NCBI RefSeq assembly: GCF_049675895.1
Contig: NZ_CP183834.1
Span: 1,426,001-1,490,000 of the forward strand
Source: Ampullimonas aquatilis
Lineage (GTDB): Bacteria > Pseudomonadota > Gammaproteobacteria > Burkholderiales > Burkholderiaceae_D
Direction of reading: 5' to 3'
DNA: 64,000 nucleotides
Below the pieces are notes generated by a model, which ran no database searches, was not told the DNA's origin, and saw nothing but the letters and a program-made list of their open reading frames with translations. Shown one piece after another: positions 8,463 to 17,936 of the stretch; position 1 is the first letter of the stretch; every line of letters begins with the position of its first letter. Both the position numbers and the translations under genes were made by a program.

Positions 8463-9920
8463 ATGCATTACTTTTCTACTCGCGGCGTGAATCTTTCTGT
8501 CGCTCCTGCACAGACTTTTTCACAAATTTTGCTGGGTGGTCTGGCCCCGGATGGGGGGTTGTATTTGCCGGAAACCTATCCGCAGGTCAGCGATGCCGAG
8601 CTGACTGCCTGGCGCAGATTGTCCTATGCCGAGCTGGCCTATGAAGTGTTGCGCAAATTTGCTACGGACATTGATCAGGCCGATTTAAAGCTGCTGGTCG
8701 AAAAAACCTACACACCTGCGGTCTATTGCAATGCGCGCTTGGGTGATGATGCCAATGCAATTACGCCTTTACATCTGTTGGGTAAAGAGCAGGGTGCCTT
8801 GCTATACCTGCAGGCGCTATCCAATGGCCCCACATTGGCTTTTAAAGATATGGCCATGCAACTGCTGGGTAATCTGTTTGAATATATCCTGACCAAACAG
8901 GGTGCCGCGCTCAATATCCTGGGTGCAACGTCTGGCGATACCGGTAGTGCAGCCGAGTACGCCATGCGCGGCAAACATGGCATTCGTGTTTTTATGTTGA
9001 GTCCACATAAAAAAATGAGTGCCTTTCAAACTGCACAGATGTTCAGTCTGCAAGACGATAATATTTTCAACATTGCTGTTGAAGGCGTGTTTGATGATGC
9101 ACAGGATATCGTCAAGGCAGTTTCCAATGATCTGGCCTTCAAGGCACAGCAAAAGATTGGTACTGTCAACTCCATCAACTGGGCGCGGGTGGTGGCGCAA
9201 GTGGTGTACTACTTCCGTGGTTATCTGACTGCGACGACCAGCAATGATCAGAAAGTCTCTTTTACTGTGCCATCAGGTAACTTTGGCAATATCTGTGCGG
9301 GCCATATTGCCCGCATGATGGGGCTGCCAATTCATCGCCTGGTTGCCGCCACGAACGAGAATGATGTGCTGGATGAATTTTTCCGCACCGGTGTGTATCG
9401 TGTTCGCAAGTCAGCCGAGACCTATCACACTTCCAGTCCATCCATGGATATTTCCAAGGCATCCAATTTCGAGCGTTTCATCCATGACCTGTTTGGCCGC
9501 AATCCAGTGCGCACTGCCGAGCTCTTTGCCAAGGTGGATCATGAAGGTGGTTTTGATATTTCTGCTACGCCTGAATTTGCCAGCGTGCAGCAATACGGTT
9601 TCGTTTCGGGCAAGAGCACGCATGCAGATCGGCTGAACACGATTCGCCAGATTGCCGAGCAGTACGGGGTGATCATTGACACGCACACCGCCGATGGCGT
9701 CAAGGTGGCACGCGAACATCTGGAAGCGGGCATTCCCATGATCGTGCTGGAAACGGCCTTGGCGGCCAAATTCAACGAGACCATTCAGGAAGCCCTGGCG
9801 CAGAATGCCCCACGTCCCAAAGGTTTTGAAAATATTGAAGCCTTGCCACAACGCTTTGTGGTGATGCCCGCCAAAGCCGAAGACATCAAGGCCTATGTGG
9901 CAGGGCATACCGCGCTGTGA
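8463..9920 (+). CDS. thrC: threonine synthase
   Basis: PLP-dependent conversion of O-phosphohomoserine to threonine. 485 residues, typical of the long threonine synthases of proteobacteria. The N-terminal domain begins 'MHYFSTRGVNLSVAPAQ'. The PLP lysine is in 'NGPTLAFKDMAMQ' (Lys128), and the phosphate-binding stretch GATSGDTGSAA follows. It is the last step of the pathway whose hom gene is at the left edge of the window. No threonine attenuator is evident upstream. Confidence 0.96.
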   Translation: MHYFSTRGVNLSVAPAQTFSQILLGGLAPDGGLYLPETYPQVSDAELTAWRRLSYAELAYEVLRKFATDIDQADLKLLVEKTYTPAVYCNARLGDDANAITPLHLLGKEQGALLYLQALSNGPTLAFKDMAMQLLGNLFEYILTKQGAALNILGATSGDTGSAAEYAMRGKHGIRVFMLSPHKKMSAFQTAQMFSLQDDNIFNIAVEGVFDDAQDIVKAVSNDLAFKAQQKIGTVNSINWARVVAQVVYYFRGYLTATTSNDQKVSFTVPSGNFGNICAGHIARMMGLPIHRLVAATNENDVLDEFFRTGVYRVRKSAETYHTSSPSMDISKASNFERFIHDLFGRNPVRTAELFAKVDHEGGFDISATPEFASVQQYGFVSGKSTHADRLNTIRQIAEQYGVIIDTHTADGVKVAREHLEAGIPMIVLETALAAKFNETIQEALAQNAPRPKGFENIEALPQRFVVMPAKAEDIKAYVAGHTAL

Positions 9921-9981
9921 GGTTCATTGAGAAATCTGTCCAATTTCATCGGGACGGTTTGGTGGCAGTCATGGAGCAGCC

Positions 9982-10569
9982 ATGAAGGTTTTTGGCATAG
10001 TTGGTTATTCCGGGGCAGGAAAAACCACCCTGATTGAAAAACTGTTGGTGCATTTTCGGCAACAAGGTATCAAGGTTTCTATCATCAAGCACTCACACAA
10101 GGGTTTTGATATTGACAGGCCCGGCAAGGATTCCTGGCGACACCGTGAGGCCGGTGCCTGCGAGGTGCTGATTGCCTCCGATTCGCGTTGGGTATTGATG
10201 CATGAGCTGCATAATCAAGCCGAACCTGATCTGGCCGAATTACTCACCCATTTTTCGCCTTGTGATCTGGTTTTGGTGGAGGGTTATAAGTCGATGCCGA
10301 TTCCCAAGCTGGAAGTCTGGCGTTATGCTGATCAACTGGAAACTTTACCCAATGCGGTCAATGTGGCTCTTGAGCGGCCGCTACGTTATCCCACTGATAC
10401 TCATATTTTGGCGTTGGCGACGGATCAGGCCGCGTTGCCTGATCCGTCGCGTCATGTGGATTTGCTTGATGTGAATGAGGAAGTTTCAATTGCCAGTTTT
10501 ATTTTGGCGTCTGCCATGCCGGTCGAGCAGGTGCCAGTCAGAAGCCAGTCTGCACGAGGAGCTGCGTGA
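9982..10569 (+). CDS. mobB: molybdopterin-guanine dinucleotide biosynthesis adaptor MobB
   Basis: 195 residues. GTP-binding P-loop GYSGAGKTTLIEKL near the N-terminus, then 'IIKHSHKGFDIDRPGKDSWRHREAGA' in pieces and 'LVLVEGYK', all MobB hallmarks. MobB assists MobA in adding GMP to molybdopterin. Its start is 61 bp after thrC, and moaD follows after one base, so mobB, moaD and moaE form a molybdenum cofactor cluster. moeA, often next to them in betaproteobacteria, is not present here. Confidence 0.92.
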   Translation: MKVFGIVGYSGAGKTTLIEKLLVHFRQQGIKVSIIKHSHKGFDIDRPGKDSWRHREAGACEVLIASDSRWVLMHELHNQAEPDLAELLTHFSPCDLVLVEGYKSMPIPKLEVWRYADQLETLPNAVNVALERPLRYPTDTHILALATDQAALPDPSRHVDLLDVNEEVSIASFILASAMPVEQVPVRSQSARGAA

Positions 10570-10570
10570 A

Positions 10571-10828
10571 ATGGACATTCGGATCCGCTACTTTGCCAGT
10601 CTGCGTGAAAAGCTGGGTGTGAGTGAAGAGCAGGTCGATTTGCCTCATGAGGTGAAAACGCTCGGCAATCTGCAAACCTGGTTATGCGCACGTGGTGGTG
10701 TGTGGGCAGAAGCATTGGCGCCTGGACGGGCAGTGCGAATTGCGCAAAATCAAACCGTTTGCACTTCAAGTGAATTACTTAAAGTTGATTCTGAGGTTGC
10801 TTTTTTTCCACCTGTAACAGGTGGATAA
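10571..10828 (+). CDS. moaD: molybdopterin synthase small subunit MoaD
   Basis: 85 residues with a ubiquitin-like fold, ending in the required Gly-Gly (PPVTGG), the site of thiocarboxylation. It supplies sulfur to MoaE for making molybdopterin from precursor Z. The start ATG at 10571 is one base after the mobB stop and fits the family length; longer upstream readings overlap mobB. The codons of the PPVTGG end form a near-perfect palindrome (CCACCTGT-A-ACAGGTGG), probably by chance. Confidence 0.93.
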   Translation: MDIRIRYFASLREKLGVSEEQVDLPHEVKTLGNLQTWLCARGGVWAEALAPGRAVRIAQNQTVCTSSELLKVDSEVAFFPPVTGG

Positions 10829-10846
10829 TTATTATTAATCAATAAT

Positions 10847-11338
10847 ATGGCAATTTTTATTAAAGTAATTTCAGAGGATTTTAACTTCGGTGATGAGCTG
10901 TCTGCCTTGCGTGCGACTAACACCGGAATTGGCGCGATAGTGAGTTTTTTGGGGACCGTGCGCGATATGAACCGTGGCGAAGTCGTCACCCAAATGGCGC
11001 TTGAGCATTATCCCGGTATGACAGAAAAATCCCTGCAGACAATTGGTGAGCAGGCGATGGCACGCTGGCAAATTGAGGATGCGCTGGTCATTCATCGCTA
11101 TGGTGCTTTGCAACCTGGCGACCAGATTGTGCTGGTCGCCGTCACGTCAGCGCATCGTGGTGAGGCGTTTCAGGCTTGTGAGTTCATCATTGATTATCTG
11201 AAGACCGAAGCACCATTCTGGAAAAAAGAGTCCACGCCGTCTGGCAGTCACTGGGTCGATGCGCGTGACACGGATCAGACCGCCTTGCAAAAATGGCAGA
11301 CTCAAAAAGATGAGGACGGGAGTACAACCACCTCGTAG
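10847..11338 (+). CDS. moaE: molybdopterin synthase large subunit MoaE
   Basis: 163 residues. Conserved MoaE features: 'GAIVSFLGTVRD', 'LEHYPGMTEKSL', 'IHRYGALQPGDQIVLVAVTSAHR' in pieces, and the catalytic lysine region 'YLKTEAPFWKKE'. It partners the MoaD encoded 18 bp upstream. The C-terminal tail is polar and variable. Confidence 0.94.
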   Translation: MAIFIKVISEDFNFGDELSALRATNTGIGAIVSFLGTVRDMNRGEVVTQMALEHYPGMTEKSLQTIGEQAMARWQIEDALVIHRYGALQPGDQIVLVAVTSAHRGEAFQACEFIIDYLKTEAPFWKKESTPSGSHWVDARDTDQTALQKWQTQKDEDGSTTTS

Positions 11339-11577
11339 CGCGATCCTCATGGCTGATGTTCCCCGGCAAGGTGCTGCAAGGGGTGATTGTCAGCGCTTAC
11401 AAAAAATTGTCTGGGCTAAATTGTCAGCACTTAATCCAGCTTCCAGATCAATAGTGTAAGCACCCTTGAATTTGTGATTTAGTTCACGCAGAATGCCTTG
11501 TCATCCCCTTCGAATATTTCTTTATTGTCTGGTTGTTCATCTTGAATAGCATTTCCTTGCCCCTTGATCTTGAAAAC

Positions 11578-12078
11578 ATGAACAACCCGGCCGAGCCTGG
11601 ACAACGTCTGTCCGGTTTTTTGCCGATTTTCAATTCGCAAGCCAGGGTCTTGATTCTGGGTAGTTTTCCTAGCGAGGCCTCGCTCGAAAATCAGCGCTAT
11701 TACGCTCATCCGCAAAACCAGTTCTGGAAATTGCTGGCGCAGGTGCTGGGTGAGCCGCTGGTGGAGTTGCCTTATCCACGCCGTCTGGACGTCATCAAGT
11801 GGCATCGGATTGCCTTGTGGGACGTCTATGCGGTCTGTGAAAGAGAAGGTAGCCTGGATGCCAAAATCACCAACGCGATTCCCAATGATTTCCTGACGCT
11901 GTTTTCAGCGGCACCCAATATCAAACGAATTTTCTTCAATGGCCGCACAGCCGGTCGTTTTACGCCCTGGTTCCGTGAGCGGGGTTATGAAACCCAAGTC
12001 CTGCCTTCTTCCAGCCCAGCCAATGCCACGCTGAATTTTGAGCAAAAGCTCGAATTCTGGCGCGAAATCGCCAAGTGA
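11578..12078 (+). CDS. DNA-deoxyinosine glycosylase, uracil-DNA glycosylase superfamily family 6
   Basis: 166 residues from the ATG at 11578; an upstream in-frame start would add 15 residues without family similarity. The signature GSFPSEASL followed by 'YYAHPQNQFW' is that of the hypoxanthine-DNA glycosylases (UDG family 6, COG3663), which remove deaminated adenine from DNA. A second conserved segment, 'FFNGRTAGRF...LPSSSPAN', matches the minor-groove motif of the superfamily. It is monocistronic. Confidence 0.85.
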   Translation: MNNPAEPGQRLSGFLPIFNSQARVLILGSFPSEASLENQRYYAHPQNQFWKLLAQVLGEPLVELPYPRRLDVIKWHRIALWDVYAVCEREGSLDAKITNAIPNDFLTLFSAAPNIKRIFFNGRTAGRFTPWFRERGYETQVLPSSSPANATLNFEQKLEFWREIAK

Positions 12079-12213
12079 TTGCTGCCTGATTGGGATGCCG
12101 GGCAATGCTGCTTGGCAGGCAGGTTTTTATCAGATGATAAAAATCGCTAAATAACACCATGATTGACGTGTTGCAGCGGCCAAAATAGGCGCGTTTTCTT
12201 TTACACTGCCTGT

Positions 12214-13152
12214 ATGAGTCTAATCAGAAGAAAATCCATCGAGGCCGTGGAATCCCGCAAGCCTGCACGTTCGCGTCAAGCTCATGACGAACAGCAGGAT
12301 GACGCGACATTGGTCAACAGCCCCTCAACATCCCCAGATAATCTCAAGCCCCGGATTTCACGAAAAGGCTATCAGGCGCGTTATGCGCCAGTGACTTTTT
12401 CCGAAGAGTTTGGCGTGCGCTATCTGCACTTTGGTACTGTCTGGGTGCAGGGTGCCATGCGGATTCGCAAGCCCTTTGCGCTGGAACTGGAATATGCACA
12501 ACAGATGATGATCTGGCTGCTGTGGTTGAACGAACCGAAGCATGTGGCCCAGTTGGGGCTGGGGGCTGCGGCGTTGACCAAGTTTTGCTGGAAGCATCTA
12601 CCGGAATGTCAGGTGACTGCGGTGGAGTTGAATCCTGATGTGATTGCCGCCGCCTACAGCATGTTTAAGCTGCCGTACCCAGGCACGGTGGATGATCGCC
12701 TGCAGGTGTTGCAGGCCAATGCGATGGATTATGTGACTGATCCCGCGTTGCTTGGCACACTCGATGCCTTACAGGTGGATTTGTATGATGCCACGGCGCG
12801 TGGTCCGGTACTGGATAGCCCGGAGTTTTATCAGGGTTGTCGCGACCTGCTCAAGCCTGGCGGCATCATGACGATTAATTTATTTGGCGATCATGACAGT
12901 TATCCCAAAAATATTCGCCGGATTGAAAAGGCTTTTGGCAAGCACAATGTGGTGAGTCTGCCGGAAGTGCATCAGGGAAATGTTGTCGTGATTGCATTTC
13001 ATTGTTATAACAACAAGCTTGCACCATTGCCGCGATCGGTTGAGGACTTTGGATTGCTCTACGAACGAGCCAAAGCGATTCAACTCAGTACCGGTTTATC
13101 GACGCGCAGTTGGGTGACGGCACTTAAACAGGTTTTGCTCGCCGATGCTTGA
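12214..13152 (+). CDS. spermidine synthase-like methyltransferase-fold protein
   Basis: 312 residues from the ATG at 12214, preferred over an upstream start that adds a Cys-rich stretch. It has the Rossmann core of the polyamine-synthase family: 'VAQLGLGAAALTKFC' is the SAM-site glycine loop, 'VTAVELNPDVIAAA' its acidic strand end and 'ALQVDLYDATARGP' the position of the catalytic Asp/Tyr region. The N-terminal 50 residues are polar and low-complexity. Similar orphan proteins in betaproteobacteria are called spermidine synthase-like; real aminopropyl transfer is unproven. Confidence 0.75.
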   Translation: MSLIRRKSIEAVESRKPARSRQAHDEQQDDATLVNSPSTSPDNLKPRISRKGYQARYAPVTFSEEFGVRYLHFGTVWVQGAMRIRKPFALELEYAQQMMIWLLWLNEPKHVAQLGLGAAALTKFCWKHLPECQVTAVELNPDVIAAAYSMFKLPYPGTVDDRLQVLQANAMDYVTDPALLGTLDALQVDLYDATARGPVLDSPEFYQGCRDLLKPGGIMTINLFGDHDSYPKNIRRIEKAFGKHNVVSLPEVHQGNVVVIAFHCYNNKLAPLPRSVEDFGLLYERAKAIQLSTGLSTRSWVTALKQVLLADA

Positions 13153-13303
13153 TGGACGGCTGAAGGGACCGCTGAATATACAGCTATGTGCCTGGTTTGA
13201 TGGCTGCTTCATGATCCAGCTCAGACCAGCCAGTGTTCGTTGTTAAAAATTTTCTAGTTGCTATTATCAATTCAACCCTTGTTCGAGAGAGTGCCATATC
13301 ACC

Positions 13304-15259
13304 ATGCCCACCCCCGCAAGTTCGTTGCCAACTTTTGCCAACACCACCATTTCTCGTGCCACTCGTTTAAATCTGGCCCAGCATATCGGGCCTTTGGAGT
13401 TGCGGGTTCTGGTCAAATGGCTGCATGAAGATCGTCTGATTCATCGCGAAGATCTGGAAGCTTTCTATCAGGATGCGGCACGTAAAAAAGCCGGTGTCCA
13501 TCCTTTGTTGATGGTGGCTGATGCCAAGTTGCATTACGCAGGTCGTCCCGACAAAATCGCCGATATTGAATCATTGACTGAATGGTTGGCTGATAAGGTT
13601 GGCTTGCCATACATGTATATTGACCCACTCAAGGTGGACTTTACCCAGGTGGCAGACCTGATGTCATCGGCTTATGCCGGTCGCTACAAGATTTTGCCGA
13701 TTGCGGTCAATAGCAATGATGTCACCGTGGCAACCTGCGAGCCGTTTGAGACGCAATGGAAGCCCGAGCTGGAAAAGATTTTGCGCAAGAGTGTGCGTCT
13801 GGTGGTTGCCAGTCCCACCGATATCAATCGCTATATTGCCGAGTTTTATAACCTTGCCAAATCGATGAAAAATGCGCTCAAACGCAATGGTGCGCAGGCT
13901 GCGCCGGGCTTTGAGCATCTGATTGAGTTGGGTGCCACTGGCCGGCCTTTGGATGCCAACGACCAGAGCGTTATCTATATCGTTGACTGGCTCTGGCAAT
14001 ACGCGTTTGAACAGCGCGCCTCTGATATTCATGTCGAGCCACGGCGTGATGCCGGGATCGTGCGGTTTCGGATTGATGGCGTGCTGCATCAGGTTTATCA
14101 GGTGCCAGTGACGGTATTGCAGGCGATGACGGCACGGATCAAGTTTTTGGCGCGGATGGACGTGGTGGAAAAACGCCGACCGCTGGATGGGCGCATTAAA
14201 GTGCGTAATCCGCGTGGTGAAGAAATTGAAATGCGCTTGTCCACTTTGCCAACCGCTTTTGGCGAAAAACTGGTGATGCGGATTTTTGATCCGGAAACCG
14301 TGATCAAGCAATTTGCCGCGCTGGGTTTTTCGAGCGAGGAGGAGGGCATCTGGAATGATCTGATCACCCGCCCCAACGGCATTATTCTGGTGACTGGGCC
14401 AACCGGTTCGGGCAAGACCACCACACTTTACAGTACGCTGCGTTTGCTCGCGACCGATCAGGTCAATGTGAGTACCATTGAAGACCCGATTGAAAACGTC
14501 GATCCGGCCTTGAATCAGATGCAGGTCAATCCGGCCATTGATCTGGGCTTTGCCGATGGCGTGCGGGCTTTGTTGCGGCAAGATCCGGACATCATCATGG
14601 TCGGTGAGATTCGTGACCTGGAAACCGCCGAAATGGCGATTCAGGCGGCGCTCACCGGTCACCTGGTATTCTCGACCGTGCACACCAACGACGCCCCGTC
14701 AGCCATCATTCGTTTACTGGAACTGGGTGTGCCATCGTATCTGATCAGCGCGACCTTGCTCGGTGTGATGGCGCAGCGGCTGGTGCGCACGCTTTGCCAG
14801 CACTGCAAGGCCCCCGATGCCAAGTTCAGCAATGACACCTGGAACAGTCTGATTTCACCCTGGACCTTCAATGAAAAACCCAATGCCTATGCGCCAGTGG
14901 GTTGTCTGGAGTGTCGTAATACCGGTTATATGGGGCGAGTGGGCATTTATGAATTGTTGACTGTCAGTGAAGAACTTAAGCGGCATATCCACGAAGCACC
15001 CAATATCTCGGCGATTCGTACCCAGGCAGTGCGAGATGGTTTACGGCCCTTACGGATTTCTGGCGCCATCAAGGTGGCTGAAGGTAAAACCACAATTGAA
15101 GAAGTGCTTGCTGCCACCCCGCGTATGGAAGTGCAGTTGGCGGCCGAACCCGTAACTGAGGCTGCCGTAGAGCCACGAACACCATCGCCTGCCGCTGCAT
15201 CTGCCACGGTGAGTGCCCCCATTCAAGTTGCTGCGACTGAAACGGTGTTGGCAAAATAG
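13304..15259 (+). CDS. PilB/GspE-type secretion ATPase
   Basis: 651 residues. An N-terminal GspE/MshE-type domain leads to the ATPase core with Walker A GPTGSGKT (about 365-372), an Asp box, a Walker B region 'DIIMVGEIRDLETAEMA' and a His box 'GHLVFSTVHTNDA'. A zinc-binding tetracysteine module follows (CQHC ... CLEC), as in GspE and PilB. The last 40 residues are Ala/Pro/Thr-rich and unusual. It stands alone, far from other secretion genes, so whether it drives pilus assembly or type II secretion cannot be said. The orphan pilin at 2.2 kb is the only related gene here. Confidence 0.88.
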   Translation: MPTPASSLPTFANTTISRATRLNLAQHIGPLELRVLVKWLHEDRLIHREDLEAFYQDAARKKAGVHPLLMVADAKLHYAGRPDKIADIESLTEWLADKVGLPYMYIDPLKVDFTQVADLMSSAYAGRYKILPIAVNSNDVTVATCEPFETQWKPELEKILRKSVRLVVASPTDINRYIAEFYNLAKSMKNALKRNGAQAAPGFEHLIELGATGRPLDANDQSVIYIVDWLWQYAFEQRASDIHVEPRRDAGIVRFRIDGVLHQVYQVPVTVLQAMTARIKFLARMDVVEKRRPLDGRIKVRNPRGEEIEMRLSTLPTAFGEKLVMRIFDPETVIKQFAALGFSSEEEGIWNDLITRPNGIILVTGPTGSGKTTTLYSTLRLLATDQVNVSTIEDPIENVDPALNQMQVNPAIDLGFADGVRALLRQDPDIIMVGEIRDLETAEMAIQAALTGHLVFSTVHTNDAPSAIIRLLELGVPSYLISATLLGVMAQRLVRTLCQHCKAPDAKFSNDTWNSLISPWTFNEKPNAYAPVGCLECRNTGYMGRVGIYELLTVSEELKRHIHEAPNISAIRTQAVRDGLRPLRISGAIKVAEGKTTIEEVLAATPRMEVQLAAEPVTEAAVEPRTPSPAAASATVSAPIQVAATETVLAK

Positions 15260-15285
15260 GCCGCCATTTCTCATAGGCCTGCGTA

Positions 15286-15368
15286 ATATAGTCGGGGGGA
15301 GTAAAAAAACTCCCCTTTATTTTTAGCACTTAACAGGCCAATTTACTATGGTACTCATAGGGAGTACA
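15286..15368 (+). repeat. AT-rich interspersed repeat, copy 3
   Basis: Begins with ATATAGTCGGGGGGAGT, has the core TTTTTAGCACTTAACAGGCC and ends in the palindrome GTACTCATAGGGAGTAC. Its left half is folded into the terminator of the upstream ATPase gene. Confidence 0.55.
15296..15324 (+). terminator. rho-independent terminator of the ATPase gene
   Basis: GGGGAGT and ACTCCCC pair around AAAAAA, followed by TTTATTTTT, 37 bp after the stop codon. It lies inside an interspersed repeat copy, so the repeat itself supplies the terminator. Confidence 0.85.
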
Positions 15369-15614
15369 TATTTTTTGAGTGTGTGGGCGATTTTTGGGGA
15401 TCAATGGCTGTCATGGAAAAAGCGCTAAAACATGTCGGCGTAGATCACAATGACACGTGCCAGGCAGAATCAAGAGCCCACTCGATTTGCTACAGACGCG
15501 TGAGTAAGTTAACCAGCGCAGGCACTAAGTGTGGCCATGACATGCAGCGTGGTCAATGAGCATGCGTAAGGAGGAGCGGGCGGGGTGATGCTTGCCATCG
15601 TTTGCCATCAAGCC
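15369..15614. other. intergenic region, nothing recognised
   Basis: Non-coding spacer between convergent genes. I see no conserved frame, RNA gene or binding site in it. Confidence 0.4.
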
Positions 15615-15636
15615 GTGCCTGCCAAAAGGCAGGCAC
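15615..15636 (-). terminator. hairpin downstream of mltD
   Basis: GTGCCTGCC / GGCAGGCAC with an AAAA loop (TTTT on the minus strand), 17 bp after the mltD stop. The stem is strong but a U-tract is lacking, so it may act with Rho or only protect the mRNA end. Confidence 0.5.
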
Positions 15637-15653
15637 TTAAAGCGTGAGATTAC

Positions 15654-17585
15654 TTAGCGACTGGCAGCCAAGCGAATTGGGCGTTTGATTGGTGCCGACG
15701 CACTGCCTTTGGCAACGACCACCTTGACAGGTTTGGCGGTACTGCCAGCTTTAGCAACAGCGACGGGTGCAGCTTTGCCACTCGCTGTGTTGGTAGTGGG
15801 AACTGCTTTGACATTGGCGACTACCGACTTGCTATCCTTGCTGGTAGCCAGTACTGGCGTGACAGGTGCACTGGCTTTCACAGTGACAGTCTGTTTGACA
15901 TAACTGACCTTGCCATTTTTGCCGACGATACGTACGGTTTTGCTGATGGTTTGGGTATCCGCCACTGTCTGAGCAGGTAGGGCTGATTTTTCAGCAGCAT
16001 TGGCAACCATGGTCGGTGCTGGCGTGCCAACAGGAACGCGCATCACCAGCACCTGACCAGCACGGGCATCCCGTTTGATACCGTTCCAACCCTTGAGTTG
16101 TGTGACACTGACATGATAGCGATTGGCAACGCTGTATAGCGTATCGCCTTTGCGAACCTGATAGCTGATTTTTTTCATATCAGGTGTGTCGGGCTCAATC
16201 GCCATCACCGCATTGTCAGCAATATGCATCGGGATGTCATTGTCATTACTGGCCGTTTTGGGAATCAGAATGGTTGAACCGGCTTTCAAACGCATGCCTG
16301 CCGGAATGCGGTTCACGTCACGCAATACGGCAACCGGCACACTGAGTTGCTGGGAAATGTTTTCCAGACGAGTGCGTGATGACACGGTGTAAGAGGTCCA
16401 GGATGCCAGTGAGACATCACGGGCAATGGCAGCAGCCAGGTTTTTCTTGAATGCCTCGGCATTTTTGTAGGGCAGTAAAATTGGCAGATTGGTCGCACCT
16501 ACAATCACAGGGCGATTGTAGGCTGGATTGAGCTGCTTGAATTCTTCGACTGGCATATTGGCCAAGCGGGCCGCTACGGCCACATCAATATCGCGCTTCA
16601 TGTCCACCGATACAAAATAGGGGTGGTTAGGAATCTCAGGCAGGGCGATGTTGTAATTTTCCGGATTGGCAATCAGATTTTTGACCGCCTGCAGCTTGGG
16701 TACATAATTGCGTGTTTCTGCGGGCATATTGAGCGACAGATAATCGGTTGGTAGACCCAGGCGGCGATTTTTTTCAATCGCCCGGGTGACCGAGCCTTCG
16801 CCCCAGTTATAGGCTGCGAGCGCCAGATGCCAATCGCCAAACATATCGTGCAATTTGTTCAGATAATCCAGCGCGGCATTGGTGGAAGCAGTCACGTCAC
16901 GCCGCTCGTCGCGAAACATGTTTTGCGCCAGGTTGTAATCTTTACCTGTAGAGGGAATGAACTGCCACATGCCCGCTGCTTTGGCGCTGGAAAATGCCTG
17001 TGGATTAAAGGCGCTTTCGATGAAGGGCAGCAAGGCCAGTTCGGTTGGCATGCCGCGTTTTTCCAGGGCATCAACCACATGGTAAAGATACAGCGAGGAG
17101 CGTTCGACCATGCGCTTGAAATTATCCGGCTTGGCTGAATACCACGATTCTTTCTCGGTCACCAGCGGGGACTCCAGATTGGGCATACCAAAACCATTGC
17201 GAATCCGCACTAGCAGATCGTTGCTGACAGCAGGGGTTTTGTTGTCATCCGCTGCTTGCTCGGGCAGGCTTTCAAAAAAGCGGATGTCTTTGACAGGAGG
17301 CAGTTCCACTTTATGAACCTGAGCTTCAGCAACGGGTGCTACACCGGTTTTGGCAGACTCTTGAACCGTACCTTGTACGGTAGTTGTGGCGGCATTGGCA
17401 ACGACAGTGTTACTGGCAGTTTTACTACCTTCTTTGCTGTTGCCGGATGTAGTGTTGTGATAATCGTTAAACGGGGTAGAGGCACAACCACTTAACAAGG
17501 TGGCGATCAGTGCGGGAATCATGGCTGACTGGGCGGGTTTGGCCAGCAGTTTAAACATGGGGCGAAGGGCGAATGAAAAATTCAT
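15654..17585 (-). CDS. mltD: membrane-bound lytic murein transglycosylase D with LysM domains
   Basis: 643 residues from the ATG at 17585, which gives a sensible lipoprotein signal (LLSGC, Cys34). The transglycosylase domain contains the catalytic Glu in 'LLPFIESAFNPQA' and the motif 'AAGMWQFIPSTG'. Two LysM-type segments follow, 'SYQVRKGDTLYSVANRYHVS' being the clearer. The last 120 residues are an Ala/Lys/Val/Pro-rich, low-complexity basic tail not usual for E. coli MltD. It cleaves peptidoglycan glycan strands at the outer membrane. mltD next to gloB, rnhA and dnaQ is conserved gene order. Confidence 0.93.
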   Translation of the reverse strand: MNFSFALRPMFKLLAKPAQSAMIPALIATLLSGCASTPFNDYHNTTSGNSKEGSKTASNTVVANAATTTVQGTVQESAKTGVAPVAEAQVHKVELPPVKDIRFFESLPEQAADDNKTPAVSNDLLVRIRNGFGMPNLESPLVTEKESWYSAKPDNFKRMVERSSLYLYHVVDALEKRGMPTELALLPFIESAFNPQAFSSAKAAGMWQFIPSTGKDYNLAQNMFRDERRDVTASTNAALDYLNKLHDMFGDWHLALAAYNWGEGSVTRAIEKNRRLGLPTDYLSLNMPAETRNYVPKLQAVKNLIANPENYNIALPEIPNHPYFVSVDMKRDIDVAVAARLANMPVEEFKQLNPAYNRPVIVGATNLPILLPYKNAEAFKKNLAAAIARDVSLASWTSYTVSSRTRLENISQQLSVPVAVLRDVNRIPAGMRLKAGSTILIPKTASNDNDIPMHIADNAVMAIEPDTPDMKKISYQVRKGDTLYSVANRYHVSVTQLKGWNGIKRDARAGQVLVMRVPVGTPAPTMVANAAEKSALPAQTVADTQTISKTVRIVGKNGKVSYVKQTVTVKASAPVTPVLATSKDSKSVVANVKAVPTTNTASGKAAPVAVAKAGSTAKPVKVVVAKGSASAPIKRPIRLAASR

Positions 17586-17936
17586 CACGCTAGTCAATCC
17601 TTTCACAGGAACGCAAAGCGGCCTGATATGTATTGAGAGCAGCACCGCTGCAAGGGTGCCTGATCACGATGGAGCAGGTCACGGCGTTGTGGCAACATGC
17701 CAGACGGTATCGTCAGAAAGTTCAACCGAATTGTGGGTTTCGATGAACCAGAAAATGTGACATAAAGCCTAAATAAACTGTGTGCAATGGTATAGAGGCG
17801 GCCGAACCGCGTCAAGACTTGATTTTTTTAATTACATCTATATCTGGCAAGGCTGTCAGACACATTCATGATGCTTGGGCTTGCCAATCAAGCCTGCCGG
17901 TTCAATAGCCAGGCAAATCGACCATGAGCAGCCAGT
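17586..17936. other. intergenic region upstream of mltD
   Basis: Should contain the mltD promoter on the minus strand and the gloB 3' region. No clear coding frame or structured site is visible apart from a weak GC-rich inverted repeat near 17880-17900. Confidence 0.4.

Noticed and set aside
10808..10824. Palindrome CCACCTGTAACAGGTGG at the end of moaD
   Set aside because: It encodes the obligatory PPVTGG C-terminus; no T-tract, so probably a coding by-product.
11400..11460. GCACTTAATCC and AGTGTAAGC near the moaE 3' region, resembling the interspersed repeat core
   Set aside because: Only the short core matches and both end motifs are absent.
12121..12150. TTTTTATC-AGAT-GATAAAAA palindrome after the DNA glycosylase gene
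   Set aside because: Weak AT-only stem without a U-tract beyond the arm; not enough to call a terminator.
13664..14683. Long minus-strand frame of 339 codons opposite the PilB/GspE-type gene
   Set aside because: It is the antisense shadow of a well-supported ATPase gene and has no recognisable domain.
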